Assembly (NCBI RefSeq): GCF_030247195.1
Contig: NC_080670.1
Location: forward strand, 92,732,661 to 92,796,660
DNA: 64,000 bases
Direction: 5' to 3'
From: Topomyia yanbarensis
Taxonomy: Eukaryota; Arthropoda; Insecta; Diptera; Culicidae
Below are positions 1 through 12,277 of the stretch, one piece after another. Within the stretch, counting starts at the first letter, position 1; every line of letters begins with the position of its first letter. The notes beneath the pieces are model-generated. The model ran no database searches and had not been told where the DNA came from. It saw only the letters and a program-made list of their open reading frames with translations. Made by a program: the position numbers and the translations under genes.

Positions 1-1217
1 TTACGTAGTAAAAACACCTTTCATTCTTAAAGGAATATCACCAAAAAAAAATTTAAGTCGAAATACCAGCACTTCTATATAGTAGCGCATATATTCCAAT
101 ACAGTGAAATGAAAAAATATTGTATTTCTTCAATAAGGACGATGCCATATTTGACAAAATTGCTCTATACATTACATCTAATCAGGAGTCCGGTCTCAAC
201 CGGTACAGAATTATTGAACATTAGAAAAACTGCAAAAAATGTATGATTTGTATCATACAGCAGAAATGATTTTTATGGGGGTTTTACGGACCAAATATCC
301 CAAAACTCTAACTTCCGTATTCTTCAAAAAACAGATGTTTTCTCATTCAAAAACTAAGATTGCTCCCTTTAAAAATGTATTAAGTGTAATTTTTTAAAGG
401 CTAGTTCGAAAGTTCTAGCATTTAATGCATTTTCCTCTAATATTTTCCCAAAGAGTCAATGGCAAAAACTTCAATTGAAGTGAACGGGAGTCAAATTATG
501 TGGTATTAGGCAAAAAAAGCTTCAAAAAAGCTACGAAATAGTCTTAACTGAAAAATATTAGGACTTAATTTGGTAGAAAATTATAGTAAATTTGAATGGA
601 AGCACGCGAAAAAAAGTTATGTAACATACTTTTTGAGAAAGAGTCCAATAAAATTGACTGCAGAAAAATTCACATTGAATTTACACAGCAATCAAAGAAG
701 ATAGAAATTCGATTTTGATGAACGAATGATAGAATAATCATCCTAATTTGGACCCCTCCTTATTTTGGACGCTTTCATACATTTGTATCCTTTACTGCCA
801 ATTACTCCAAATTCGTTTGGTTTGATGAAAATAATTATATTCTTTGGGTTGTGTTTAAGTCCCAGCATAATTAGTTCATCTCTAATTCCTTTAAATTAGT
901 CAAAATTCACAGTTGAAAAATTGATATCGAAAACGATCCATAATTCCACGATTTCCAACAGAAATCGGGAGAAGTGATGCACTTTTAAATTGAATTTAAG
1001 AGTACAAATTTATTGTTTTTAAATGATCTAATAATTTTGTCTCTATTTGGATCTTGCATTTTATGTATTTGAAATGGTTAATTTGTGAAGTTTTACTTAG
1101 AAGTATAAAATAACTAGTCCAAAATATGTCGTAAAAATAATAGCGTCAAAATACTTCGGACACAGCTAGATTTTCTTTCGTAATAGTCTGTTTATCAATT
1201 TAGAATAATCAAAATTA
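1..1217. other. AT-rich non-coding DNA
   Basis: This stretch is AT-rich with many short A/T runs. No convincing coding frame, RNA gene or repeat boundary was recognised. It is read as intron sequence of the POU gene whose exon lies at 59910-60083. Confidence 0.5.
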
Positions 1218-1235
1218 TCACTTTATCATTTTTTT

Positions 1236-1372
1236 TTGCGGTGCGGTTGCGGTAAAAACTCTTTTCCGCACCGCATCTGCGGGAAAAAGTATCTCACCGC
1301 ACCGCAGATTTTGCGGTGCGAGTGCGGTAAATACCGCGCGGTTGCGGTAATTACCGCAACCGCAACGAACCC
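1236..1372. repeat. GC-rich inverted-repeat cluster (possible hAT-like transposon end)
   Basis: An abrupt GC-rich island in AT-rich DNA is built from variants of GCGGTGCGGTTGCGGTAA and their reverse complements, such as TTACCGCAACCGCA. The short motif occurs about eight times in both orientations, so the stretch can fold on itself. Subterminal arrays of this kind occur in some hAT-superfamily transposons; that assignment is inference, because no transposase or target duplication is visible. Confidence 0.4.
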
Positions 1373-1696
1373 TACTATGAAGCACCATAGGTAGCACTAC
1401 TGAGTGAAGAAGAGAATGCGACATAGGTGATTCGGAGGAAAAAGCGTTGGATCATGATAACGAGGCGATGGAGCTATACGACGATAATAAGACCCGGAAG
1501 CTCTACGATACGGCGAATCGCTCTCGCGAAGGCTATATGCTAGAAGTCTATACATTTTAAATGATTTATGGAGGGAGACAGTATTACGACGAACATCAAA
1601 ATGGCGAGTCAGTAGACGTGACGACAGATTCCCAACACCGGATCTAATTGAGGTTCAAAATGAGATCGTATGGTTGAAGAATAAAAAAATATCGAG
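1373..1696. other. Unassigned sequence before an RT fragment
   Basis: No gene was recognised. The base composition is less AT-rich than further upstream, and the stretch may be decayed sequence of the reverse-transcriptase fragment that follows, but no alignable motif was found. Confidence 0.3.
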
Positions 1697-2077
1697 ATGG
1701 CTGACGAGTTCGAATACTTGGGATCACTGGTGACCACCGATGAGCACACCAGCACAAAAATTCAGAGATGGCAGGAATCTGGCAGGTACTATGGGCTCGG
1801 TTTTTCGGTCGAACAAAGTACGTTACGGAGCAAACCAGCTACAAAATGTTCATTGAACCGGTTGGTCAACGAGCTATGCAGGCGAAGTTGCAACGTGTTT
1901 TTTTCGAACGGAGGGTGTTGCCAACGATCCATGGTCAGATGCAGTTGGAAGACGGCATATGGAGATGACGTGTGGATCACGAATTGCAACAGATGTTGGG
2001 AGAACTATCCATCGTACACACGGCAAAATATTCGCAACTGCGGTGAGTTGTCAAAATGGCGGACAATAACCCCGTAA
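1697..2077 (+). pseudogene. Reverse transcriptase C-terminal fragment, RTE-like LINE
   Basis: The translation contains DEFEYLGSLVTTD followed by a region around the ATG at 1768 that keeps FERRVLPTIHG and QLEDGIWR in another frame. This matches the thumb and C-terminal part of an insect non-LTR reverse transcriptase, and the same motif (DEFIYLGSLVTAD) is seen in the larger fragment near 36600. At least two frame changes separate the conserved blocks, so the piece is non-functional. Endonuclease and catalytic palm are absent. The RTE-type assignment comes from overall similarity recalled from memory and is less certain than the RT call. Confidence 0.6.
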
Positions 2078-2344
2078 AATGGTTCACAAAACTAATCCGA
2101 CCGGCACTAGTAGGCACAGCGAGCAAAGTGGGTCGACCATGCTCCTAACAACACGTGTTAAGTCGTCAGGTCTGAAGCGGATCAATCGACTATTAAGTAG
2201 AGAGTGCTGGTAACCGTAATGTCCACGAATACTAATTTCCCTGTAACTATTCTGCCAGTTCTTATTCCTGTTCTAGTGTGTATGAATAATTGTTTTGTTT
2301 GATAAACAAAAATAATTTAAAATTTTAATATGTTACAACTAAGT

Positions 2345-2605
2345 CACAGAGAACAGACATCCAGGTTCGAACAAACAAGTTTAAAATACTTGTATTGCCA
2401 TTCGAACAAATAGCCGCTAGACCATTACGACCACCATACTGGCACATTCCAATATAATTATAACGACCACTTGGACATCGATTCAGTAAAACTCACGCAC
2501 TAAACGGAATGACGACAAAACCTCCTCTGGTGGTAACAGCTCAATTACTTTTGGATGTGCCTTTTACTCAACTTTTACGCTTGAGATGGACGTCTGTTCT
2601 CTGTG
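2345..2605. mobile_element. MITE-like element with 19-bp terminal inverted repeats
   Basis: CACAGAGAACAGACATCCA at 2345-2363 is matched by its reverse complement at 2587-2605 with one mismatch. The enclosed 261 bp has no coding potential. Structure and size fit a miniature inverted-repeat element. No clear target-site duplication was seen, so the true ends may lie a few bases further out. Confidence 0.5.
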
Positions 2606-3695
2606 CCTAAATTGATGTTGCTTCTCAGGGGGAACTTGGCCTTAATCCTACTACTCTGTCATAGATGTTACGTAATATTCATTATAGAATATTGTTTGTT
2701 TGGTGGTCATTCATAAACAATATCTCCCAGAAAAAATTAGTCTAAAATGCACTTCCACTCCAAGCAAATTGCAAATCCCCGCTCCACTAGTACGTCTCAA
2801 TTTCATTTTTTGTTTTTCTCATGGTAATTTATGGTCCTTCCCCAACTGTCAATATGTGACATCATTTATGCACGGAACCTTGGTGATATATTTAGAGCAG
2901 ACAATCTAATGAAAAATAGGATTGACAGGATTTTAGTGCGCTTTTAGCATCTTGTGTCACATCTTTATGTTTGTTATACACACTAAGAATACCAAATCAT
3001 GTGATGTGATGTCCGGAAGATTAGAGAAGCAACTACCCCTTCCCTCATACCGCTGAAAATAATATTTTCATTTTGATCACGTTAAGTGTTAGAAATTCCC
3101 GTAAGTTTGGAAAGCTTATTGGATATAAATAATCACCGCATAACGTGTGGGATATAAATATAAATATACCGAACGCTTATATGCATAAGAAAAAATCCAA
3201 TTTACTTTTAGTAACAGCAATAAGAACCTGATATTTTCTGGTTTCTTATTTGTGAGACATAAACTGCATTTTTACTTTTCTCTTTTCTTTGTAAACTTTA
3301 GTAAAGAGGCCATTACAAAATTTTAACTGAAAAATAATTAATTATGTTTATAAATGAAGATGCACTACAGGATTTGTTATTAAACAATTTCTGTTTCCAT
3401 TTGCAAAGATCGTTACGTTTGGGGTTCAAATTCAGATGTATATTGTTTAACTCCGTCGCATCTGTTATTCTGATTAACACTCTTATTTTTCTACAGGCGC
3501 TAAAGCAATATGAATTCAAACGTTTCACACGCGTTTAACGTTTTCGCTATTAATCAAACTTGATTATCACAAATAAATAATTTAAATAAGGCCATTACAA
3601 ATCTTTTTTAAAAATTATGTCAAAGTATAAATTTTTTTTCTGAAAGGGGGGGGGGGGGCAAACAAAAAATAAATATTTATTTTAATAAACTCATT
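2606..3695. other. AT-rich non-coding DNA with a G-run
   Basis: No gene was recognised. Short open frames here show no family motif. A 13-base G homopolymer lies at about 3646-3658, just before the composite repeat. Confidence 0.5.
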
Positions 3696-4791
3696 TTTTG
3701 CCTTTCTCATATAGAAAGGTTATGCAATCACTCTGAAAAACGTCAACCTAATCCCGGCCCGGAGGGCCGAGTGTCATATCCCATTCGACTCAGTTCGTCG
3801 AGATCGGAAAAAGTCTGTATGTGTGTATGTATGTGTGTGTATGTGTGTGTGTATGTGTGTGTATGTGTGTGTATATGTGTGTGTGTATGTATGTGCGTAT
3901 GTGTCAAATAATGTCACTCATTTTTCTCAGAGATGGCTGGACCGATTTGCCCAAACTTAGTCTCAAATGAAAGGTGCAACCTTCCCATCGGCTGCTATTG
4001 AATTTTGGATCGATCGGAATTCTGGTTCCGGAATTACGGGTTTCAGAGTGCGGCCACACAGAAATTTCTCATAAAAACTATAGGAAAAATTAAAAATAGA
4101 ATTTTTATTTTTGATGCTAAATGTATTCAAGGTGCATAAAACGTCGAGATTTGATGCAAACACGAAAAAAAATTGACGAAGATTCACTTTTTTGGATTTT
4201 GCACATTTTTGCCTTTCTCATATAGAAAGGTTATGCAATCGCTCTGAAAAACGTCAACCTAATCCCTAATTTTTTTTTCGACTCGTTTAAGGTTTCTGGA
4301 TTTTAACAGGGGCGTAGTTGATGGTTTACGGAGAGGGGTTACACTCCCCCTCTACTGTTCACTCCCCTCCTTTAAAAATCTCCTTAAATCACCCCTCAGA
4401 CCACCACCTCATACCCCTCCCTTTCAACCCCATCATCTTTAAACCACCACTATATTACAAAGCATACCAATTTAAGCTGGGGAGTCATTCGTTCATGGGA
4501 CTTTCGCCCTCCTCACATATCCATCCCCGCATGACAAAATGAGTTAGCAAGCAGATAACATTGATCTAATGCTGATTAGGCTAATGGAGTATGATATTTT
4601 TTTGTTTCAAGTGTTTCATCGTCGACACGTAGCTCATCAAGTTCGTGGCTGGCATGCCATTGTGTATAAGTGCAAAGTGTACTAATAATGTAATGGACAT
4701 TTCCACAATTATGTTGAACATAAAAAGCCTCCGTGCCATAGTTTAGAGAAATGAGAAAGGCACAATTGCACCGCTAGGTGGATTAAAACAA
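3696..4791 (+). mobile_element. Composite MITE-type repeat, copy 1 (about 1.1 kb)
   Basis: It begins GCCTTTCTCATATAGAAAGG, runs through a TGTG-rich microsatellite (about 3812-3905), repeats the same leading motif internally at 4210, and ends near GAGAAAGGCACAATTGCACC. The start and end carry short inverted motifs (GCCTTTCTCAT and ATGAGAAAGGC). The same composite, including the internal second start, lies inverted at 62022-63094, and shorter or interrupted relatives lie at 5565-5735 and 22548-23786. No transposase is encoded, so it would be non-autonomous. Confidence 0.65.
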
Positions 4792-5564
4792 GTTTTTTCT
4801 TTTTGCATTTTCTTTCGATTGTTCTCGTGGACGTTTCCGCAGGGTGATTTCGTATAGCGGGGTTGAGCTATTTGTTTTACTAGAAAAATTCAAGCAAACA
4901 TTACTGAATCAATCAAAAGTTCACATAGGAAAGGGATGCTAAAGTTTTCGTTTTAAAAAAATTTCCCAACAGTGCAATTTTTAAATTCCCAATAAAAGCT
5001 TGAAAGTTCTCTAAGAACTTAATGTAAACATTTAAGAGTACTTTAAGGTATTAACTTTTGGTTGCTTGAATAGTTTTCGTTCCGTTGTGGCGGCACATGG
5101 ACCGATTGTACACACAAGGCATGAAAATCGGTCAAAGGTGAACCTACTTGATAACAATGTACAGAAACAGGATTGCAACATTTCACTTATGGACTTTTAG
5201 AAAACATTCTGGCATGAATCCAAAGGTAAAGTGTGCGTCAATGGAATTATTCATCTCAGATATGGTTTTCTCTGATATTTTTTTCTATTGCGTATTTCGT
5301 ATACAGTAGCCTGGCGAACGTACATCCTGTGCATACTATACTTTTTCGAACTCTAGTGGAAACATCAGCTTTGGTTTATCGCTTGTGCTTGAAGACTTAT
5401 AGATTTGTTTGTTTGGTACATGATAGTAATTCGGCTCGGTTCCGTGTACATCTTCGAAATCTTTGCATTTTCTCCATCTTGTTGCGCAGTAGGTAACCAC
5501 ATCAGATAAATTCATTTGATAGTCGTACGGATTTATGAAATGTATAGCAATCATCAGTTCATTT
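4792..5564. other. Non-coding DNA
   Basis: No gene, RNA or repeat was recognised in this interval between two members of the same MITE-type family. Confidence 0.4.
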
Positions 5565-5735
5565 TTTGCCTTTTTCATATAAGGAAGACTGTGCAATCAC
5601 TCTGAAATTCGACTTTTTAAGCTACACCCGAAGTGTCGAGTGTCATATACCACTAGATTCAGTTCGTCGATATCTGAAAATGTCTGTATGTTTTATAGTA
5701 TGGTTAAATAGCTTCAAAAGTGCATTGGCTCTAGG
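5565..5735 (+). mobile_element. Short diverged copy of the GCCTTTCTCAT-type repeat
   Basis: The segment keeps the leading motif as TTTTTGCCTTTTTCATATAA, the internal phrase GTGCAATCACTCTGAAA, the block GAGTGTCATATACCACTAGA and a terminal GCTCTAGGTGGGATT-like end. It lacks the long TG microsatellite and most of the middle of the 3696-4791 copy. Confidence 0.55.
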
Positions 5736-6330
5736 TGGGATTCACTTTTGTGCGTAACCGCTACTAATAGTCTTTACTTCTCTTCCTTCCTTTTGTTCCA
5801 CGAGACTGCATCGAAGTGTTATATCGTGGGGAGGCTGATTCAGTCTTAAGACAAAATGATAGATTAGAGCGGTTTAGCTCCGAACACATCCGGCTAATCG
5901 CAGTGGTGAACTTCCGTTAGCCATTTGGCTCCCGTTTCTGTGAACCATTTAGTTCCTGTTTTCGCGAACCATCTCAATTCCTCGTCGGAAGTTCTCCCGA
6001 TACCGATGCCAGTTGCGTGAGTCATTTAGCTCCCAGTTTTGTCGCAATCTTCTCACATAGTCCATAAATCCTACTCAAAGGGCCAACCAGTACTTGGCGA
6101 GGACGGTTCAGCGATACCGGATGCTTCCGGTTCGTTGAAAACTCGACAACCCACCGCTGGTGCTTCACTCGACCTACTCGATCTTGTCCCTGACAGTGAA
6201 ACTAGTCTGCTCACATGCGTCGGTCCGGCGATTCCAGCTGGTTCGTGGTGCCCAGTACACTGGCGCCTCAAGCAAAGCTGTGGTTGCTCTCACAGCCTTC
6301 CCCTTAACATAATCATCGTAACTTTAAAAG
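5736..6330. other. Decayed sequence with imperfect short repeats
   Basis: Between about 5925 and 6045 there are several imperfect repeats of a phrase like GAACCATTTAGTTCCTGTTT. On the minus strand this lies where the C-terminus of the adjoining R1-like reverse transcriptase should be, and a stretch near 6330 still resembles that region, but stops and gaps prevent a firm call. Confidence 0.3.
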
Positions 6331-6331
6331 T

Positions 6332-7524
6332 TCAAATCGATGATATATTTTCCGACCGCGCTGTCTTTCGACTGCTAGTCATCCCCACATCTGTTTTATG
6401 ATGGGCAATCGTCTCCGTGTCGAGTGTCTCCTCTTCTAGCGATTGTCCGATTACTTGGAACACCACATCATCCATAAAGCCGAAAATCGTTGTATCTCTG
6501 GGAAGGTTCAGCTTCAATACTCCATCGTACACTGCGTTCCACAGCGTCGAGTCGAGGAACGTCAGTTGTAGTTGTGATTCTCCCTTGTCTGTCTCGTAGA
6601 TCAGTGTTCGGTACTGAAAGTAGCTCTATAATATCCTGCAGAGTTACTCATGCTGTACAGCGAATGGGCGATTGCTTCCCAGCTAGTACTATTGAAGCAT
6701 TCTTCACGTCTAAGGGAACCACCACGCAAAAACGATATCCTTATCTCTGCTGTCTCCAAAGCTCACACAACCGTTTTTTTTTACAATGGAGAAGACCTTT
6801 ATGTCCTAGCCCAGTACACGTGCTAACGGTAGGGTCCAATCTACCACACTGGGTGCACTGGGGGCGTGTCGGACTCGAATGGTGACCAGCCATTAATACC
6901 GACTAAACTCCATTGGGCTCCGCCATCATTCCTCCCAGGAACTACCTTTCGGTATTACTTCTGGGGGGTCGCACAACCGTTTGGATGGATTTCACTGTAG
7001 ACCTGCCTAAAAGGAAGCCGAATTACATGAGGTGCCGTTCTCACGGTCCGCTTACTTCGTTAGCTTGTTCAGGATTACTCCTTCTCTCTAACATTACCAA
7101 GGGATATATTGACTACGCTGAAAGATCTCCATGTTGTCCCGGCATCAGAAGCAACATCAGCTTTTGTCGCTTCCAATTATCGGATCGTTTTGAACATATC
7201 CGGGCTCTCATGTATCACTTCACTTTTATGACTTTCGCCATCTCAATAAGCTGTTTGTTGGTAAATCGATCTTCATCTTTGTGATCATCCTCCTCACTGT
7301 ACGGCGAAAATAGATTCATGTTGTGGGGAAAACCTTTCGATAGTGACCTGCATCGTTTCCGGGCACCTTTCAGGTGGTGCAGCTGTGCCTTTTATCTTTA
7401 TTATGCCAACTTTGTAGGTCTCTCCTAAGGAAATTCGCGTTGGCTTCGTGGCAAGGCTTTCTTGTACAGCTTGACTGCTTTGTTGAGAGCGGTTCTTGCA
7501 GCTCGCTTCCCTTGAGCTTTCTGA
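6332..7524 (-). pseudogene. R1-clade ORF2 remnant: linker and reverse transcriptase
   Basis: Read on the minus strand, this region keeps the linker block (AARTALNKAV near 7470), RT fingers and palm in broken frames, and near 6480 a block starting MYDGVLKLNLPRD followed by GFMDDVV, where intact relatives have FADDV. The order and wording match the R1-type ORF2 at 38694-41388 and 46709-49702. Multiple stops and frameshifts, plus a 195-bp insertion at 6777-6971, make it inactive. The endonuclease part lies at 8724-9246, separated by an inserted ORF1-only element. Confidence 0.6.
6777..6971 (-). mobile_element. 5'-truncated R1-type 3' end with target-site duplication
   Basis: These 195 bp match the extreme 3' ends of R1-type elements A (from 37763) and B (from 46233), including the CTTCTCCATTGTAAAAA terminus read on the minus strand. 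They are flanked by the 11-base direct repeat CACAACCGTTT at 6766-6776 and 6972-6982. This is a classic 5'-truncated LINE insertion by target-primed reverse transcription, into an older R1-like reverse transcriptase. Confidence 0.75.
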
Positions 7525-8723
7525 CTTCTGTTTTAATTTTAAATATATTTAACACGGCTCAATGCGTTAGCACAACTGAGCCGTGGAGTGCACCTTGGGG
7601 GTCATTTGGTCCGTCTTCTCTCGCGTTTTCGTTTACGTCCATGTCATCATCGGTACTGCATTCATCTTGCTCATCGTCGGATGTTCTTATTTGTTGTTTG
7701 TGCTTACGGGTCGCTATTGTAAATCCTTCTTCATCGGTATTAGATTCCTTATTGATGGTGTTGGTTGTTGGTTTGGAAACATTTGCTGTAATCGTTGTTA
7801 CTTCGATGTTGGTAATGGCAGTTGGTTTAGTGGTACTGGGGCCGATCGTTGTTGAGCTGGTGCTTGTGAATGGTCTGCAGTCGTTGGTTTACCAACTGGT
7901 TGTGGTTTAACATACGATGATTGTATACCGGCTTTGGTCGTATCAGGTGGAATTTCTTTAGCATTCTCTGCGCAAGGTTTCCCGTGGTGTAGCGGATGAT
8001 CACAATATTGACAGGTAGGAATCTGTCCTGGGTGCGTGACTAGTGTTCGTTGAGAATATTCAACACCATGAGGTGATTTGCATGTGAAAGTCAAATAAGA
8101 GGGAATAGGTTTTGTCGGACGCATTCTCACTACACGAACTCCGTTGCGGAGTCTTGGGAAGAAGTTCCTCCAACTATCTTCCTCAACACTATTCACCTCT
8201 CCGTATTTTGACAGGACTTGTTTGATAGCGAAGGAACTAGTACGTGGTGCCAGGTCATGTATCTTTATTTCAATACTGTCAACATCTATATACGTTGGGA
8301 TACTGTATAAAATGTCATTACATTCGATGACGTGTTTCATGTTGTTCTGGGAAGCGAATGATTCTGCTTGACTAATATTTTTTAACATATTCAGTACCGC
8401 ATGACGCAAATTGTGGAATTGCACCGCATAAAGTACCGCAAGCTACGTTGAACTTCAAGATCACCTTCAACATTTGCTCCCCTTCATGAATTGATGGTAT
8501 TACCGGATATTTCGTGTAGTCAACAGCAACACAGTTTGCCCGCATCGTGATATACTTTTGCTTGGCATTGTCACTCATTGTTTGTTCACGTATCACACAC
8601 TAGGCAGAAGAAATCAATTTTTGCCAAACGTCGCGCGGGTAAATTTGATTACTTGCCCTGCTATTGCAGCGGAGCGATTTCTAGCTTCTGAACTGAGCGA
8701 GATGAGAAACCGAAGTGATCTCC
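7525..8723 (-). mobile_element. ORF1-only non-LTR retroelement (half-a-LINE type)
   Basis: Read on the minus strand, the element has a short 5' leader, one ORF1 (8578 to 7559), a short 3' hairpin (GGCTCA ... TGAGCC) and an A/T-rich tail ending at about 7525. It separates the endonuclease (8724-9246) from the linker and RT (to 7524) of an R1-like ORF2, which read contiguously if the element is removed. Short matching sequence GACTTCT lies at both junctions and could be the target duplication. No endonuclease or RT belongs to it. A 5'-leader-like sequence resembling 8669-8695 recurs at about 37418-37445. Confidence 0.55.
7559..8578 (-). pseudogene. LINE ORF1 (Gag-like) protein with a zinc knuckle
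   Basis: The ATG at 8578 starts MSDNAKQKYI. The frame shifts near 8410, continues through an RRM-like region and a cysteine knuckle (CQYCDHPLHHGKPC near 8000), then shifts again near 7800 into an acidic, polar tail (DEEGFTIATRKHKQQ, then DDEQDE) ending at a TGA at 7559-7561. ORF1 proteins of this type bind element RNA and act as nucleic-acid chaperones in the ribonucleoprotein. The family assignment is by architecture only. Two frameshifts mean no full-length protein could be made from this copy. Confidence 0.6.
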
Positions 8724-9246
8724 GACTTCTTCTCCAAGCTCGGAGGCAACTTATACGTAGATCGATAATCGTCGTATTGCACTCGGCGACCGTTTCTCAG
8801 TTTCCCATCCCTTGGTATGGTCGCATTACACGCCTTTGTTAGTAGTGCCGTGAACTCGTTCGCATTTAGGTTGAAGAGGATACCCTCAAATTCAAGTTCT
8901 TCGACGGACACGTTCCTGTGAAAAATCGCTGTTTTCCATCTTCCCTCGTTTATATATCTCCTACATATTCATATTCATGTGTAGTTCATAGTCCTGTTAT
9001 CAACGCTGTACCAAATCGCTTGGTGGGCGCTGTGGATATATCCTCGCACACTTTTCAGTCCATCTTTCCGGTTACTCCAAGGCTACAAAAATTGACATCG
9101 ATAATGGATTTCCGGTTCTTCCTGCGGTAAGTGCCGATGATACCACTATTTGTAAGATCTATATTTAGCTTTGCTAGAGCATTCTTGATCGCTGATGGCC
9201 AGACAAAGTTCTTTTGATTCCAGCGTCTATCTCGAAAATTTCGCAT
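8724..9246 (-). pseudogene. R1-clade ORF2 remnant: endonuclease part
   Basis: The minus-strand blocks ALAKLNIDLTNSG and RRKNRKSIIDVNF (about 9080-9200) and FTALLTKACNATIPRDGK (about 8800-8850) align in order with the apurinic-type endonuclease of R1 elements A and B (ALAKLDTVLANNG, then RRNGVEAWIDLTF, then VLSRACDATMPRK). Several stops and frame changes are present. It belongs with the reverse transcriptase at 6332-7524; the intervening 1.2 kb is a later insertion. Confidence 0.55.
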
Positions 9247-10039
9247 GTTTCTGGTTCTTGGAATATTTCAGAATTAATGTCTCTACGGCTTCTTGGAAAA
9301 CGGCTTATTCGATTTTCACAAGCTTAGCCTTAAATGGAAGGTTTGGTAGCAGATTTTGATCTGATCAAGTTCATAAGAATCGCACATATGGCTGCGGAAA
9401 TACGGTATGAATACTACGATCCCATATGAAATCTTTAAATGTCAAAAACCTTTCGGTAAAGCTCATGTATATTGAATATTGAACCACATATAAATCTCCA
9501 GGAGTCTGATTTGAATTCAGATTGTTTCTTTATCGAAAATATTTTCGAATGCAACGATCGATTATGTCTCTATCGACTGTTGCGTTTAAAATTGAATCGA
9601 TTCAGAAGTCGGTCTGTATTAGCCTTTCCATGAGATGTTTGTTTGATAATACACAGATGGGTCCTTCCTTCCGCGACCAGCAAACGTTTCATTTGATGTT
9701 GGACTAGATCGATGATCTCATTTAAACTTCACATTTACCCGAGAATGGTCAAAATAAAAATTATCATGGGATGGTAATTTCTAAAACTACCATAATAGTT
9801 TTCAGTTACGAAAAGCAAAACTCTATGGAAGTTATTGTTGTTCTATAAAACGTGAAAATTTTTTGAATTTTGGTTATTTAAAAAAATTTATTTGCCCCCT
9901 GATTTTTTTCAGCGATTTTGAAGGGGGGGGAGGGAGTGACATAATTTAAAAAAAAAAAAAAAACAATATAATAAAGCGAATGATTACAAAGAAATTACTA
10001 TTGCTATTTTTAATACTGTTTTACGAATACCGGTCGTGT
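9247..10039. other. AT-rich non-coding DNA
   Basis: No gene was recognised. The segment ends with a G-rich run and an A-homopolymer near 9920-9965. Confidence 0.4.
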
Positions 10040-10200
10040 TCGCCCATCTTCTGGCTAAAAACGCGGGCCCCCAAATACGACCCGGGCCCCAGGGCAATTG
10101 CCCTGCCTGCCTCCCCCGCTCAACGGGCCTGCGTGAGAATGGAACTTCGTACGCAGTGGGGCCAAAGGCTTTGCCTTAACCAACATGCTCATAATTAGCG
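10040..10200. repeat. GC-rich island, possible DNA-transposon terminus
   Basis: A sharp GC-rich block contains GACCCGGGCCCCAGGGCAAT and the self-complementary GGGCAATTGCCC. Such G/C-rich terminal stretches are seen in some hAT-like remnants. No partner end or transposase was found, so the assignment is weak. Confidence 0.3.
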
Positions 10201-11498
<1,298 letters not shown>

Positions 11499-12277
11499 CA
11501 CCGACAATCTGACATGACACTCTATTTTTAGATATGGCAATAGATTATTAGAGCGTTGACGTAAAAATCGGTAACTCGTACTGTCAAACGAATATTTGTA
11601 TGCGACAGTACGAGCTACAAAAGTTTGCCTCAACTAATCGACAAAACTGTCATGTATTATTTAGAGTTCCTACATTAAAAGTCTGGTCAAAAGAAAATTG
11701 ACAGCCATAGTTTCAAGAAATGTGTCTCAAAAAGTTGGACTAAACTTGAAATTGTTGAAGCGCGCAATAATCTTAGAAATATATGTTCTGGTTTTGTTGA
11801 ACAGTTGACAATTACCTAATATTTTGTAAAGATAGAATATTTGACAAAATATCGGGGAATATGCTATATACAGAGTAAATGTCATATACTGCATTTTCGA
11901 AGAAATATCTTTGCAATCTGATGCAATCTGATCTGATCGTTTCATTCTCGAACAACGGAAATGAAATGGATTATCAATCAATGTGTTTGAAAAATGTTAT
12001 TTTTTTCGATATGTCTTTCATGAAGTCAACCGGAGCACAAAGTTAGTCAATACCACTATACTTTATACTTGAAACGTTAATATAAAATGCTCATTTGTAT
12101 ACGAAAAACTTCAGCTCGTACATCAGTGTTCTTTTATGAGAGACACTTTACGTAATGATGTGTAACTCATTATACGGATGGAGCTACTGTTCCGACGTAA
12201 TTTAGTGTGAATTATTTGCGAAAATTTTTCATTGAAATCGTTCTAGTTGTCATGTCGGTTTGTCGGTGGTTTACCCC
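11499..12277. mobile_element. Possible inverted-repeat (MITE-like) element
   Basis: GTTTACCCACCGACAATCTG at about 11499 is matched in inverted orientation by a sequence ending TGTCGGTGGTTTAC at about 12277; roughly 23 of 29 bases agree. The 0.78 kb between them is AT-rich and non-coding. No target duplication was identified. Confidence 0.35.

Noticed and set aside
3812..3905. CRISPR-like or tRNA features in short-repeat regions
   Set aside because: The repeats are simple TG microsatellites without spacer structure. No tRNA or rRNA pattern was found anywhere in the window on reading.
5233..5496. A hydrophobic plus-strand frame of 87 codons
   Set aside because: It is A/T-rich by composition, has no family motif, and overlaps an equally long unsupported frame on the other strand.
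6039..6401. A 120-codon plus-strand frame
   Set aside because: It has no recognised motif and lies opposite decayed R1-like sequence on the minus strand.
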